From the NCBI RefSeq assembly GCF_003019675.1, contig NZ_CP028105.1, forward strand, positions 2,744,282-2,808,281: DNA of 64,000 nt, read 5' to 3'. A model generated the notes under the pieces. That model was given only the letters and a program-made list of their open reading frames with translations. It had not been told where the DNA came from and did no database searches. Position numbers and translations under genes: made by a program. This stretch comes from Fusobacterium ulcerans. Its GTDB lineage: Bacteria > Fusobacteriota > Fusobacteriia > Fusobacteriales > Fusobacteriaceae. Shown here one piece after another: positions 44,701-54,228 of the stretch. The first letter of the stretch is position 1. The number at the start of each line of letters is the position of its first letter.

Positions 44701-47700
44701 CTATTGATGCTGATATGGATAAATATAGCCAAAATGATACTACTACTGGATATTTTTATTCTAGAAGATTTTTAGGGCAGAGACTTAACCTCACAGTTGC
44801 TTCTGGTAAGACAGTAACAGCTTCAACTGATACAGCATATGCAACTTCATACTTTAACAACCAAGTAGTAGGACTGGAGATGAACTCAAGTAAAGCTGCT
44901 ACAAGTGCAACAGATGCACAAATCAATTTATTGGCTAATTCTAAAGTAATAGCTGATAGAACAGATGCAGGTGCTGGAGCAATAGGACTGTACATGAATT
45001 TTGGTAAAGTAGATATTGCAGCAGGTGCAGTAGTGGAAGTAGAGAAAGAAACATCTGGAGGAAATATTGTAAATGCAGGTGGAGTAGGAGTTTATGCTGT
45101 AAATGGAAGCACTGTAACAAATGCTGGTGAAATCAGTGTAGCAGGAAAAAATGCTATAGGAATATTAGGAATGGCATATAGAGAACAGCCTGTAGGAACT
45201 CCTCTGGTAGATGAGTTTGGAAATACAGGAATTTTTACAAATCAAGGAAAAATAGAAATTATTAATAATCAGGATATTAAACTTGATGGAACTGGAACTA
45301 TAGGTATCTATGCATATAACAACAGTGGAGGATCAAGCGCAAATTCCAAAGCAACAAATACAGGAACAATAGAGGTAGGAGAATCAACAGCTACAAATGC
45401 TGCTATAGGAATCTATGGAGATAAGTCTCTCATTGCCAATAGTGGAAATATTAAAACAGGAAAAGAAGGAATTGGAATTTATGGTATTAAAGGTTCAACT
45501 ATCAGTAGTCTTGGAACTCTTACATTGGGAGCAGATGGAATTGGTGTAATGGTTGATGGGACATCAAATATTACAGCTACATCAGTAATTCTTGCAGCAG
45601 GATCAGGAACAGATGCAAATGGTAAAACTGGTATTTTCTACAAAGGAACAGGTTCAGAATCACAAAGTATAGGTATAGCTATAGATGCTTCAGCTTTTGA
45701 TAAAGGAACAGCTGTATTTGTAGAAAATATGAATCTGTCATCTGGCGGACAGATAGATGTAGGAAAAGATGGAGTCGGTATTTTCCTAAAAGGAAATACA
45801 AGCGCCAATACAGCAACTAATACAGGAATTATCAATCTGACAGGAACAAAAACTGGTGCTGTTGGTATGTATACAAAGATAGGGAAAATAATTAATACAG
45901 GAACTATCAATGTAAATAATTCTACTCATATAGGAATGTATGCTGAAGGTCCTGGAAACACAGTTGCCAATGGAAATATAATAAATCTTAATGTAAATAA
46001 CTCTACAGGTATCTTTGTTAAAGATGGTGCGAAGGCAGAGCTAAATATAGGAAATACCATCAATTTCATACCAGGAACATCAGATAGTCTGGGAGTATTT
46101 GCACACAAAGGTGAAGTTGAATTTAAAGACAATATTCTATTTTCAAATAATAATGAAAATAAGAACATCTATGTTTATGGTAAAGATGCAACTGTTGGAA
46201 TAGATCCTGTAAAAACTGTAACAGTAGATGGAGTAGGAACTCCAACAACAGCAGGAAATAAAACTGTAGGAATCTATCTTGAAAATGCTGGTACTGGAAG
46301 TACATTTACAAGTAATACAACAGGGCAGCTTGTTGTTCAAGGTGAAGCAGTAGGTATCTATTCAAAAGGCAATAATACTTTAAATGTAAATGTAACAGCT
46401 ATAGGAGAAAAAACTACAGGAGTATTTATTGATGGAGGATCAACTATCACAGGAACTGTAACTGCCAGAGGTGCATCAGGAGTAGGAGCAGTAGGAGTAT
46501 ATGGAAGTGGTGGAGCTGTAACAATAGGCGCAGGAGGATTAACTCTTAATACAGATCTGGATAAAGGAACAGGAATGTATCTTACTGATGGGGCTTATGC
46601 ATCTGGAGGAAAAATCACAGTAAACAATACAGCTACAGTTGATAATATAGGAGTATACTACAGCAAGGGAACAGCTTCAGGAACTGTAACAAATGGAGCT
46701 GAAGTTGAACTTACAGGAAATAAAAGTATAGGAATATATGCAGCAGATGGAATAAATCTTGTTAATGCTAAAAATATAACATCAACAGGGGGAAGTAATA
46801 ATATAGCTTCATATGTAGGAGGAAACTCAACACTGACTTCAAATGGAAATATAACTATGACAGGTACAGGCAGCAACATAGGTATATATACAGGAAAGGG
46901 AAGTGGAATAAATAATGGAGCTATTGATTTAACAGGATCTACAGGAACATCATCAGCAGGGATGGTTGCTAAAACTGATGCATCATCAGATACAGCTTCT
47001 GTAGAAAACAAGAATACAATTACAGTAGGAAGCAATCTTGGAATGTATGTAGCAGGGAATGGAACAAGTTCAGGAAAAAATACAGGAACAATAACTGCAA
47101 CAACAGGAACAGGAGTATATGTAGATGGAGCAGCTCACAGCTTTAACGGAACTGGAGGAACTATTGCATCAAATGCAGTAGGAATTTATCTGAAGGATAC
47201 AGGTGCAAATAAAATCACTGCTGGAACTTTAAATATAGGTTCAGGAGGAGTAGGAGTATTTGGAGAAAATGCCAAGATAGACTTTGCAGTAAATGTAACA
47301 GGAGCAGAAGCAGTAGGAGTTGCAGCTGAAAGTGGAACAGTAATATCAGGAAATATAACAACAGGACAGGATTCTGTTGGAGCATATGTACTGGATAATA
47401 CAGTTTCATTTAATGGATCTGTAATTACAACTGGTACTAACTCATCAAATACATCAATAGGAGTACTTCTGGCAAATGGAATAGGAACATATACTATGAA
47501 CAATGTAACTGTAAATGCTAAAAATGGAGTAGGAATCTATCTGGGAACAGGAGCTAATCTTACACACAATGGTACAGTTACTACAGAAAATGGAATAGGT
47601 ATCTATGTAGCAAATGGAACTACTCTTACAACAGGTACAACTGTTCTGAATGTAAAAAATGGTGGAACAGGTGTATATATAGATCAGGGAACAGCTAATC

Positions 47701-50700
47701 TTGGAACAACAGGAAGCCTTACATTTAACTTCTCATCAGGAGGCGGAATAGGAATATACAATAATGGCGGAACAATGAATATTGGAAGCAATATCAGTGT
47801 TACAGGATCAGGTTCTCTTGCAGCTACAAAAGATGGAAGCCTTACATCAAGCGGTACACTAAATATAGGAACAGGAGCAGTAGGACTTTTAGGAGAATAT
47901 GGAGCAGCTACAACTACTCCTAAAGAAATAAGAAATACAGCTTCAGGGATTATCAATGCTACTAGCGGAGGAATAGGACTTGCAGCTATAAAATCAGGAG
48001 CAGGACCAGGAGCTCTAGTGACAATAACAAATGCTGGAACTATCAGCGCATCTGGACAGTCTGCTGGAAATGATCCATCAATAGGAATATATACAGATAC
48101 AGCAAATGTAGTAAATACTGGAACTATTAATGTAGGAGCTAATGGAATAGGAATATATGCAGTATTTAATGGTACAGGAATTACAGTCCAAAATAATAAT
48201 GTAAAAATGAATGGAAGTAATGGAATAGGAGTTTATCTGAAAGATGGAGCAGCTCTTGCATCAGGAAACAGCATAACAGGATCAGGTTCAAATAATACAG
48301 GACTTGTACTTGAAAATACAGCTGTACCAGCATCTGTAGGAACTATTTCACTTGGAGCAGACAGTATTGGAGTAATGGCTACAGGAGCAGCTGCAACAGG
48401 AATAATTAATGGAAATATATCAGTAGGTGCTGGAAATAACGCAATAGGTATTGTAGCAACAAACGGTGCTAATGTTACACTTAGCGCTGCATCTACAGTT
48501 ACAACAGGAGTTAACGGAATAGGAGTATATGTAAATACAGCATCAACAGCTGTGGTGAATGATGCTTCTAAAGTAAGTGTAGGAACTGGAGGAGTATACC
48601 TTTATTCAAATGGGGGAAATTTATCATTTGCTGGAAATCTTGTTGTAAATGATCAGATAGGAATCGCTGCTAATGGGGGAACTGTAACAACACTTGGAGC
48701 AACATCAATTACAGTAACAAATGGTGGAATAGGAGCATACATCAAAGGTTCTGTACCAACACTTACAGGGACTGCTATTAATCTGCAAAGCGGAACAGCT
48801 TCAAAATATTCAATGGGTATCTACTATGATGGTGTAACTGGAATAGGAACAGCTCCAACTATCAATCAAACAGGAAACTATACAATAGGAATGGTATTGA
48901 ACAATTCATCTGGTACAGCCAGCGGAGTAAATATTTCAGGACAGAACCAAATAGGAATTATGGCGCAGCAAGGGTCAGTACTTAATGCTGGTGGAACAGT
49001 GACAATAGCAGGAGATAAAAATATAGGAATCTATGGAGATAATAGTAATATCACAGCAAATTCAGGAATTTTCGTAGGAAATTCTACATATACAGCTGAT
49101 AAGAGCAGTTCGTCTATTGGAATATTTATGAAAGGTGGAACATATACTGGAAGTGGAAATGTTACTGTAAAAGAGAACAGTATAGGAATCTATGGAGATC
49201 AGATGACAGGAGGAAGTATAACTCATCTGGGAGTAGGAAATGTCATGACTCTTGAAGATAACGCTATTGGTTTTTATGGAACAGGAACATCTGGAAATAT
49301 GGAAGCAGAATTTACAGGTGGAACTACAGGAGGAAATGGAACAATTGCCTTCTATGGTAAGGGAATTAATATGAAGGTTACTTCAGATATATCTCTTGGA
49401 AATAATACAGCTGTAGGAATTGTAAGTCAAGGAACTGGAAATGTGACATATAATGGCGCTATAAGTGTAGGAGAGAAGTCTATTGGTATCTATAAAGCTG
49501 ATGGAGCAGGAGTAATTACAACATCAGCAGGGAACTGGAATATAGGAAAAGGTGGATACGGTATCTATGCAAAACAATCAGGAGCACTGGCATCAACAAT
49601 AAATAATGGGGCTAGTATGATACTTGATACATCAGCAGTTGGAATCTTCTCTGATGGAAAGAATAAAGTATATAATTCTGGAAATATAACAGTGGGAGCT
49701 ACTGATTTAGGACCATCAGGAGATCATAGTAAAACTGACGACCATTTAAACTCTGTTGGAATGTATCTGGCAGGAGGAACTATTGCAGAAAATACAGGAA
49801 CAATAACTGTTAATCATGATCATTCAGTAGGAGTTTATGTAACAGGTACAGGAAGCTACTTTACAAATAAAGGAGCTGGAGTACTGAACATTGACGGCGG
49901 AGGAGTAGGAATCCTTGTAAAAGATGGAGGAATAGCATTAAATGAAGGAACTATTACTCTGGGAACTAATCTGGCAGCATGTGGAGCAGAAACTGTAGGA
50001 ATGGCAGCATTTAATGGTGGAAGAATTCTTAATACAGGAACTATAAATGTAAATGCTGGAGTAGGAATGCTTGTGGAAACTGGAGCTGTTCTTGATAATA
50101 CAGGAGTTCTTAATGTAACTGGTGGTGTAGGAATACAGGGAGCAGGAACAGTTATAAATAAAGGAACTATTAATGTATCAGGAAGCGGAACAGCAACAAA
50201 TCTTGGTGGATCATCTGGTCCAGCTAACATAGGTGCTGTAAAAATAGAATCTGATGGAACTATTACAATTAATGATCAGTATGTAGCTATTGGAGGAACA
50301 TTAAATGCAGCAGGAGCCATTGTTGTAAATGGCGCTTATGTAGATGTAACAACAGGAGTACCTATGTTTAATGCTTCAAATGTAACTGGAGAGGTAAAAC
50401 TGCTTTCTAACTTTGCATCTACAGGAAATGGAATTTCATATCTATTCCAGAATTTCCTAAATACAGCAGCAGGAACAGTATCAGGTTCAAAACTAACTAC
50501 AAAGACATCACCATTGTTTGTAGCGAAGATAACAACAGATGGACATTTAGCTGTGGTGAAAAGACCATATGCCGACCTTACAATAGGGGAGCAGTTCGAT
50601 GCTATGGATAAAGGACTTGACAATATACTTAAAAATAGTGGTGGAAGCGGAAGAGATGCTGAAATACTAAAAGGTTTAAATGAATATTTAGATGGATTAG

Positions 50701-51707
50701 CAGCAGACCAGTTTGAAAGAGAAACATCACAAAAGCTTTCAGAATTCAGAGGGGATATATATGCAACTATTCAAGGAAGAATGCAGGATATCAACAGAGC
50801 ATTTGACAACTCTTTCTATGAACTTGAATCTTCATACAATCTGACAAAAGACAGCAGTAAATACAGTGTTATCTATACTGATGGAAACTACAAAGATTCT
50901 ACTTTAGGAATAGATGACTATGATTACAAAGTAATGGGGCTTCTGTATATGAAAGAAAAAGAAGGGTCAGAATATGGAAGCAAATATGGATATACAGTAG
51001 GATTTGCAGGATCGAAGTTTGACTTTGATGATGGTGGATCAAAAGAGGATGTATACTCATTGAGAGTAGGAGCACATAGAGTTAAAAATCTAAGTGAGGA
51101 ACATAAAGTATCATGGCTGTCAAGAATAGAGCTTGGATACAACAGACATATTGCTAAGAGAAAGCTTAATCTTCATGAAACATTTGAAAACAAAGGAGAG
51201 TACAATACTTACTCTGTAGCACTTGACAACAGACTTACAAAGGTTATCTATACAGATCTGTCTAGACAGTTGGATGTATATGCTGATTTAGACTTAGAGT
51301 ATGGAAAAATAGATGACTTTAAAGAAAGCGCTGGAAGCAAAGGCGGACTTGAAGTGCAGATTAAAGATAATGATTATCTAAGCGCACAGGCAGGAGCTGG
51401 AGTGAAGGCATCTCAAAGAATCTATGCAGGAAATGATATCTCAGTAAAAGTAACAGCAGATGTAAAATATGCATATGAATTTGGAGACAACTATGATGGA
51501 AACAAAGCAAGACTTAAAAATGGAGAGGAAGGATATTACAGCTTAATCACTCCAGAAGAGAGAGAAGGAAAACTGACTGGTAAGATTGGACTTACAGTAG
51601 AAAAAGCCAACCACATGGGAGTAACATTCGAAGTGGAAGCAGCAGATGAAAGTCATAAGAAAGATTCATCAATTAAATATGGTGTAAGATTCAATTACAA
51701 ATTCTAA
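41712..51707 (+). CDS. giant RadD-like type Va autotransporter, cassette 3 (3,331 residues)
   Basis: The conserved N-terminal domain (1-170) and barrel (~3,050-3,331, ending NYKF) match the other giants. The linker at ~175-300 is rich in Pro and Thr (for example TAPTITTPNTPEDKN). Residues ~300-780 are unique. From nt ~46230 to ~47373 the sequence is nearly identical to nt ~24004-25147 of copy 1, beginning at GVGTPTTAGNKTVGIYLENA. Before and after that tract they diverge clearly. The repeats GIGIYVxNGTTL and NTGTINVGxxxIG build a long beta-helix. No RHH gene or intercistronic hairpin follows. Confidence 0.9.
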   Translation: MRKGDIEKSLKRFLKRKVSYSLSLLIAFMITGGISLGAGITAEEIQETKSDLLTRIQTEREEIKRKIAENERLIKEYNSDFVELVRKGDFYSKPLFNSTQIFFTYQYLDNGKMKDKTEKEFSETIDAINKHYGTRSGRSILRSSGNIGKDKIMSGNGVAVDNESFSETINLGANIKSLNPELPIIEPNINVSVTTPTVNLGGLPGTVNPVVPVISSITAPVIIPPTAPMGASVSVATPSAVAAISVTAPTITTPNTPEDKNIEVAPITAPKGFTPTIIITPNKPGAPQVIVPQDFTPPVISFNGTGFGQGSAIDTPKSNIIIQNYDTYTTDTPVIITTGSAGTTWTGGTITTVTNTNGSSYPATPGTYQLAPGSTTTLLNAFINELRDHNANIGGEYVMKDAGGGNTTKIFLSHNPAGVGGIGGSYHGINAAGERRAVFSGKLELQGIAATNNTNVLVGVEHQLWNANCHVGAYSVFENRGEILLSSGNNIIGIMIDTETSPNAGSARHKTINTGKIIINSQNSIGIDFGNYVNNYLLVDVSVGNIEVNGENNYGLRMNDIHGNTYFDNGVTITSGLNSSNAATKITVGGKNNVGVSIAKYLSSAANINPIANISNLNIEVTGENVVGFLRNANYSANNINDMLLNSITMGTFSFGAGAKNSVLVRSDKYGIQISKDISSTLGSTGNIFAQATKTGKIINNAKLSSTLGSFTGLLSSGTTGASVENKGTVEITGSGNNNVGIGVLDTAIGSNSGTVKVLGTGNNKSGIYNTGTFTISNGSNIEVSGEASSGIYNESTVNISGTVALKGTAGTTGIYSNGGTITSTSGNALSISIDDTSNPTTKGLAVYAEGGANVTLGAAKIEVKNGAAGVAAFGAGTSISLIGSELKYSGEGYAAYSDGNGTINLTNAKLELSGKATGVELDLLAPKVTLNGTTITMMSNDATVANLKNATGLLSNSLKSTVETNLGSGVSIVDGFDGVTTFDKYKIATVDGGDLTIDADMDKYSQNDTTTGYFYSRRFLGQRLNLTVASGKTVTASTDTAYATSYFNNQVVGLEMNSSKAATSATDAQINLLANSKVIADRTDAGAGAIGLYMNFGKVDIAAGAVVEVEKETSGGNIVNAGGVGVYAVNGSTVTNAGEISVAGKNAIGILGMAYREQPVGTPLVDEFGNTGIFTNQGKIEIINNQDIKLDGTGTIGIYAYNNSGGSSANSKATNTGTIEVGESTATNAAIGIYGDKSLIANSGNIKTGKEGIGIYGIKGSTISSLGTLTLGADGIGVMVDGTSNITATSVILAAGSGTDANGKTGIFYKGTGSESQSIGIAIDASAFDKGTAVFVENMNLSSGGQIDVGKDGVGIFLKGNTSANTATNTGIINLTGTKTGAVGMYTKIGKIINTGTINVNNSTHIGMYAEGPGNTVANGNIINLNVNNSTGIFVKDGAKAELNIGNTINFIPGTSDSLGVFAHKGEVEFKDNILFSNNNENKNIYVYGKDATVGIDPVKTVTVDGVGTPTTAGNKTVGIYLENAGTGSTFTSNTTGQLVVQGEAVGIYSKGNNTLNVNVTAIGEKTTGVFIDGGSTITGTVTARGASGVGAVGVYGSGGAVTIGAGGLTLNTDLDKGTGMYLTDGAYASGGKITVNNTATVDNIGVYYSKGTASGTVTNGAEVELTGNKSIGIYAADGINLVNAKNITSTGGSNNIASYVGGNSTLTSNGNITMTGTGSNIGIYTGKGSGINNGAIDLTGSTGTSSAGMVAKTDASSDTASVENKNTITVGSNLGMYVAGNGTSSGKNTGTITATTGTGVYVDGAAHSFNGTGGTIASNAVGIYLKDTGANKITAGTLNIGSGGVGVFGENAKIDFAVNVTGAEAVGVAAESGTVISGNITTGQDSVGAYVLDNTVSFNGSVITTGTNSSNTSIGVLLANGIGTYTMNNVTVNAKNGVGIYLGTGANLTHNGTVTTENGIGIYVANGTTLTTGTTVLNVKNGGTGVYIDQGTANLGTTGSLTFNFSSGGGIGIYNNGGTMNIGSNISVTGSGSLAATKDGSLTSSGTLNIGTGAVGLLGEYGAATTTPKEIRNTASGIINATSGGIGLAAIKSGAGPGALVTITNAGTISASGQSAGNDPSIGIYTDTANVVNTGTINVGANGIGIYAVFNGTGITVQNNNVKMNGSNGIGVYLKDGAALASGNSITGSGSNNTGLVLENTAVPASVGTISLGADSIGVMATGAAATGIINGNISVGAGNNAIGIVATNGANVTLSAASTVTTGVNGIGVYVNTASTAVVNDASKVSVGTGGVYLYSNGGNLSFAGNLVVNDQIGIAANGGTVTTLGATSITVTNGGIGAYIKGSVPTLTGTAINLQSGTASKYSMGIYYDGVTGIGTAPTINQTGNYTIGMVLNNSSGTASGVNISGQNQIGIMAQQGSVLNAGGTVTIAGDKNIGIYGDNSNITANSGIFVGNSTYTADKSSSSIGIFMKGGTYTGSGNVTVKENSIGIYGDQMTGGSITHLGVGNVMTLEDNAIGFYGTGTSGNMEAEFTGGTTGGNGTIAFYGKGINMKVTSDISLGNNTAVGIVSQGTGNVTYNGAISVGEKSIGIYKADGAGVITTSAGNWNIGKGGYGIYAKQSGALASTINNGASMILDTSAVGIFSDGKNKVYNSGNITVGATDLGPSGDHSKTDDHLNSVGMYLAGGTIAENTGTITVNHDHSVGVYVTGTGSYFTNKGAGVLNIDGGGVGILVKDGGIALNEGTITLGTNLAACGAETVGMAAFNGGRILNTGTINVNAGVGMLVETGAVLDNTGVLNVTGGVGIQGAGTVINKGTINVSGSGTATNLGGSSGPANIGAVKIESDGTITINDQYVAIGGTLNAAGAIVVNGAYVDVTTGVPMFNASNVTGEVKLLSNFASTGNGISYLFQNFLNTAAGTVSGSKLTTKTSPLFVAKITTDGHLAVVKRPYADLTIGEQFDAMDKGLDNILKNSGGSGRDAEILKGLNEYLDGLAADQFERETSQKLSEFRGDIYATIQGRMQDINRAFDNSFYELESSYNLTKDSSKYSVIYTDGNYKDSTLGIDDYDYKVMGLLYMKEKEGSEYGSKYGYTVGFAGSKFDFDDGGSKEDVYSLRVGAHRVKNLSEEHKVSWLSRIELGYNRHIAKRKLNLHETFENKGEYNTYSVALDNRLTKVIYTDLSRQLDVYADLDLEYGKIDDFKESAGSKGGLEVQIKDNDYLSAQAGAGVKASQRIYAGNDISVKVTADVKYAYEFGDNYDGNKARLKNGEEGYYSLITPEEREGKLTGKIGLTVEKANHMGVTFEVEAADESHKKDSSIKYGVRFNYKF

Positions 51708-51803
51708 AAAATAATATATTAAAAGGTTATAAGAAAATAGAAAAACTAGTCTAAAAAACAGAAGAAGAATAAAACTGTAATAGAAAAATTAAAGATAAAT
51801 AGG

Positions 51804-51834
51804 AAAGGTGGCTTAAAAATTAGCCACCTTTTTT
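51804..51834 (+). terminator. intrinsic terminator after cassette 3
   Basis: AAAGGTGGCT and AGCCACCTTT pair over 10 bp and are followed by a T run. It is unrelated to the terminators of cassettes 1 and 2. Confidence 0.8.
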
Positions 51835-52140
51835 ATAACTGAGATTTATATATTTTTTACTGAAAAAATCATAAATATATTTAATTCTTTCTAAGATTTT
51901 AAAATATAAAATATATATAATACCAAAATTAAGAAAATAAAAGGTTTTTAGAGATGATATATATTGGGTATAAAACCAAGAATCCAAGAGTATCTAAAAA
52001 CAAAATCATTACTTTAATAAATAAGTATAATACAAATAATGAATGAAATGTATTCATGCTATTTATTTGATATTAATGTTCTTTTCTGATAGACTTATCT
52101 AAATTGTAACAGAAAATAAAATATATTAGGGGGAATAATT
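51835..52140. other. AT-rich upstream region of the solute-binding protein gene
   Basis: No gene is visible. ATGAAT (52039-52044) and ATTCAT (52052-52057) form a short inverted repeat that may be a regulator site. No clear -35/-10 pair was found. Confidence 0.35.
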
Positions 52141-53646
52141 ATGAAGAAATTATTGTGGATACTACTGCCACTTTTACTGCTGATTGGTTGTGGAAAAGAA
52201 AAAACAGCTGATGCAGGAAAAACAAAAGAAAATAAACTGATATATAGTCAAAGCAGTGAATCAGTGACACTTCATCCGCATGAAGCAACAGATGTATATT
52301 CGAGAAGAGTAATTTCAAATATCTTTGACAGGCTTATAGAAACTAATGAAAAATTAGAGATAGTTCCTGGACTGGCAGAAAGCTGGGAACAGATAGATCC
52401 TTTAACATTGAAATTCAATTTGAGAAAAGGAGTCAAATTCCAAAATGGAGATGAATTTACTTCAGAGGATGTAAAATATACATTTGAAAATGCTAAAAAA
52501 TCTGCAAAAGTAGGGACTTTGTATTCAATGATAGATACTGTAGAAACACCTGATAAATATACTGCTGTATTTAAAACAAGTACACCATCAGGATCTCTTA
52601 TGCATCACTTAACACATATAACAGCATCTATTCTTAATAAAAAATATTATGAGGCAACAGAAAATACTAATCATAATCCTATGGGAACTGGAGCATATGC
52701 TCTTGTAGAATGGAAACCCGGAGATTATATGACTCTTAAAAGAAATGAAGAATATTTCAGAGGAAAACCTGCTATAGAAATAGTTGAAGTAAGAGCTGTC
52801 CCTGAGGAAAATAGCAGAGTTATCGCTATCGAGACAGGAGAGCATCATATAACAGGAGATATCGATTCAATAGGTAGAAAGATACTGGCAGGAAGAGAAG
52901 ACGTGAGAATAGAAGAAATAAGCTCTCTAGGGGTTGCTTATTTAGGAATTAATACTGCTAAAGGTGCATTGCAAGATGTAAGAGTAAGAAAAGCTATTGC
53001 TATGGGAGTAAATAGAGATATTATTATAGACTCTGTTCTAATGGGAGCAGTAGAAAAAGCCAACAGTCTTCTTGGACCAGGGGTAGTAGGATATTCAAAA
53101 GATACGAAGCCTTTTGAGTATAACCCAGAAGAAGCTAAAAAATTATTGAATGAAGCAGGATACGAAACTCTTGATCTTGTTATGGTAACAAGCAATAATG
53201 ATTTAAGAAAACAAATGGCAGAAATTATGCAGGCCCAATTAAAAGAAATAGGAATAAATATAAAGATAGAAATATTAGAATGGGCAACTTTCCTGAACAC
53301 TACTGGAAGCGGAAAGAGTGATTTATTCATGATAGGATGGTCAAATTCATCTGGAGATGCTGATTATGGACTTACTCCTATGCTTCACAGCAGCATGAAA
53401 GGAAACTCTGGAAATAGAAGTTTTTTTGACAATAAAGAATTTGATACATTATTAGAAGAAGGAAAAGTAGAATTGAATCCTGAAAAAAGAGCAGAAATTT
53501 ATGCAAAAGCTCAGGATGTTATGAATAGAGAAGTACCAATTCTTCCAATATATTTCATGCCAGCAAGTGCAGGAATAAGAAAAGAAGTAAAAGGATTTGT
53601 ACAATCTCCAATAAATAATCCTACATTCTACAAATTATCGTTTTAA
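52141..53646 (+). CDS. family 5 ABC-transporter solute-binding lipoprotein (peptide/nickel type)
   Basis: The 501-residue protein has a lipoprotein signal (LLLLIGC, lipidated Cys 17) and the SBP_bac_5 fold. Recognisable blocks are LHPHEATDVYSRRVISNIFDRL near residue 40, FNLRKGVKFQNGDEFTSEDVKYTFE near 97-121 and MGTGAYALVEWKPGD near 181. A late DVRVRKAIAMGVNRDIII block follows near 280. It binds peptides, glutathione or a metal chelate outside the membrane and hands them to a permease. No permease or ATPase gene follows, so it is an orphan that may share another transporter. AGGGGGAAT precedes the start. Confidence 0.88.
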   Translation: MKKLLWILLPLLLLIGCGKEKTADAGKTKENKLIYSQSSESVTLHPHEATDVYSRRVISNIFDRLIETNEKLEIVPGLAESWEQIDPLTLKFNLRKGVKFQNGDEFTSEDVKYTFENAKKSAKVGTLYSMIDTVETPDKYTAVFKTSTPSGSLMHHLTHITASILNKKYYEATENTNHNPMGTGAYALVEWKPGDYMTLKRNEEYFRGKPAIEIVEVRAVPEENSRVIAIETGEHHITGDIDSIGRKILAGREDVRIEEISSLGVAYLGINTAKGALQDVRVRKAIAMGVNRDIIIDSVLMGAVEKANSLLGPGVVGYSKDTKPFEYNPEEAKKLLNEAGYETLDLVMVTSNNDLRKQMAEIMQAQLKEIGINIKIEILEWATFLNTTGSGKSDLFMIGWSNSSGDADYGLTPMLHSSMKGNSGNRSFFDNKEFDTLLEEGKVELNPEKRAEIYAKAQDVMNREVPILPIYFMPASAGIRKEVKGFVQSPINNPTFYKLSF

Positions 53647-53662
53647 AATAAAATAACAAATA

Positions 53663-53693
53663 AAAAAGCTCCCCTGAGATATGGGGAGTTTTT
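53663..53693. terminator. bidirectional intrinsic terminator
   Basis: CTCCCC and GGGGAG form the core of a stem flanked by A and T runs, between two convergent genes that end at 53646 and 53695. Confidence 0.8.
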
Positions 53694-53694
53694 A

Positions 53695-54228
53695 CTATGT
53701 ATTAATAAATTTATTATACAATTTTACAGAAACAATTCCTAAAATACACCCGATAACAGCCCCCATTATTACATCACTAGGATAGTGTACAAAGAGATAT
53801 AACCGTGAGTACCCTATTATAAAAGCAAAAATAAATGCACATATTCCCCATTTTTTATTCTGAGAAAATAATACAGCTGCTGAAGCAAAAGATGCCATTG
53901 TATGCCCAGAAGGAAAAGAAAAATCTTTTGGAGCAGAAATCAGTAATTGTGTAAAATTAACCAGATCAAATGGTCTTATTCTTCTGACTAAAGGTTTAAG
54001 AATAATATTTCCAATTAATGCACATAGAAAAATCGAGATAAACATCATTATTCCAATTTTTCTGTATTTCTTTATAACCATAAGAACACAAGCAAGCACT
54101 ATCCAGAAAATCCCAACATTTCCTAATTTTGTCACTAAGGGCATAAACTTATCAAGAAAAAGATTTCTATGATGTTCTTGAATGTAGAATAAAATCTGTA
54201 TATCAGTAGATTCAAAAAGATGAAGCAT
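53695..54228 (-). CDS. PAP2-family membrane phosphatase
   Basis: I choose ATG 54228 (177 residues) because AGGAGG lies just upstream; a longer reading would include that site. Five to six membrane helices carry the three PAP2 motifs KPLVRRIRP, PSGHT and SRLYLFVHYPSD, with both catalytic histidines. Family members remove phosphate from lipid carriers such as undecaprenyl diphosphate or from phosphatidate at the outer face of the inner membrane. Its start overlaps the end of the upstream sigma-like gene by 17 bases, so they are cotranslated. Confidence 0.85.
   Translation of the reverse strand: MLHLFESTDIQILFYIQEHHRNLFLDKFMPLVTKLGNVGIFWIVLACVLMVIKKYRKIGIMMFISIFLCALIGNIILKPLVRRIRPFDLVNFTQLLISAPKDFSFPSGHTMASFASAAVLFSQNKKWGICAFIFAFIIGYSRLYLFVHYPSDVIMGAVIGCILGIVSVKLYNKFINT

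Noticed and set aside
19800-51000. CRISPR-like or tandem DNA repeats in the autotransporter genes
   Set aside because: The repeats are degenerate protein-level beta-helix repeats in an open frame, without identical spaced units or cas genes.
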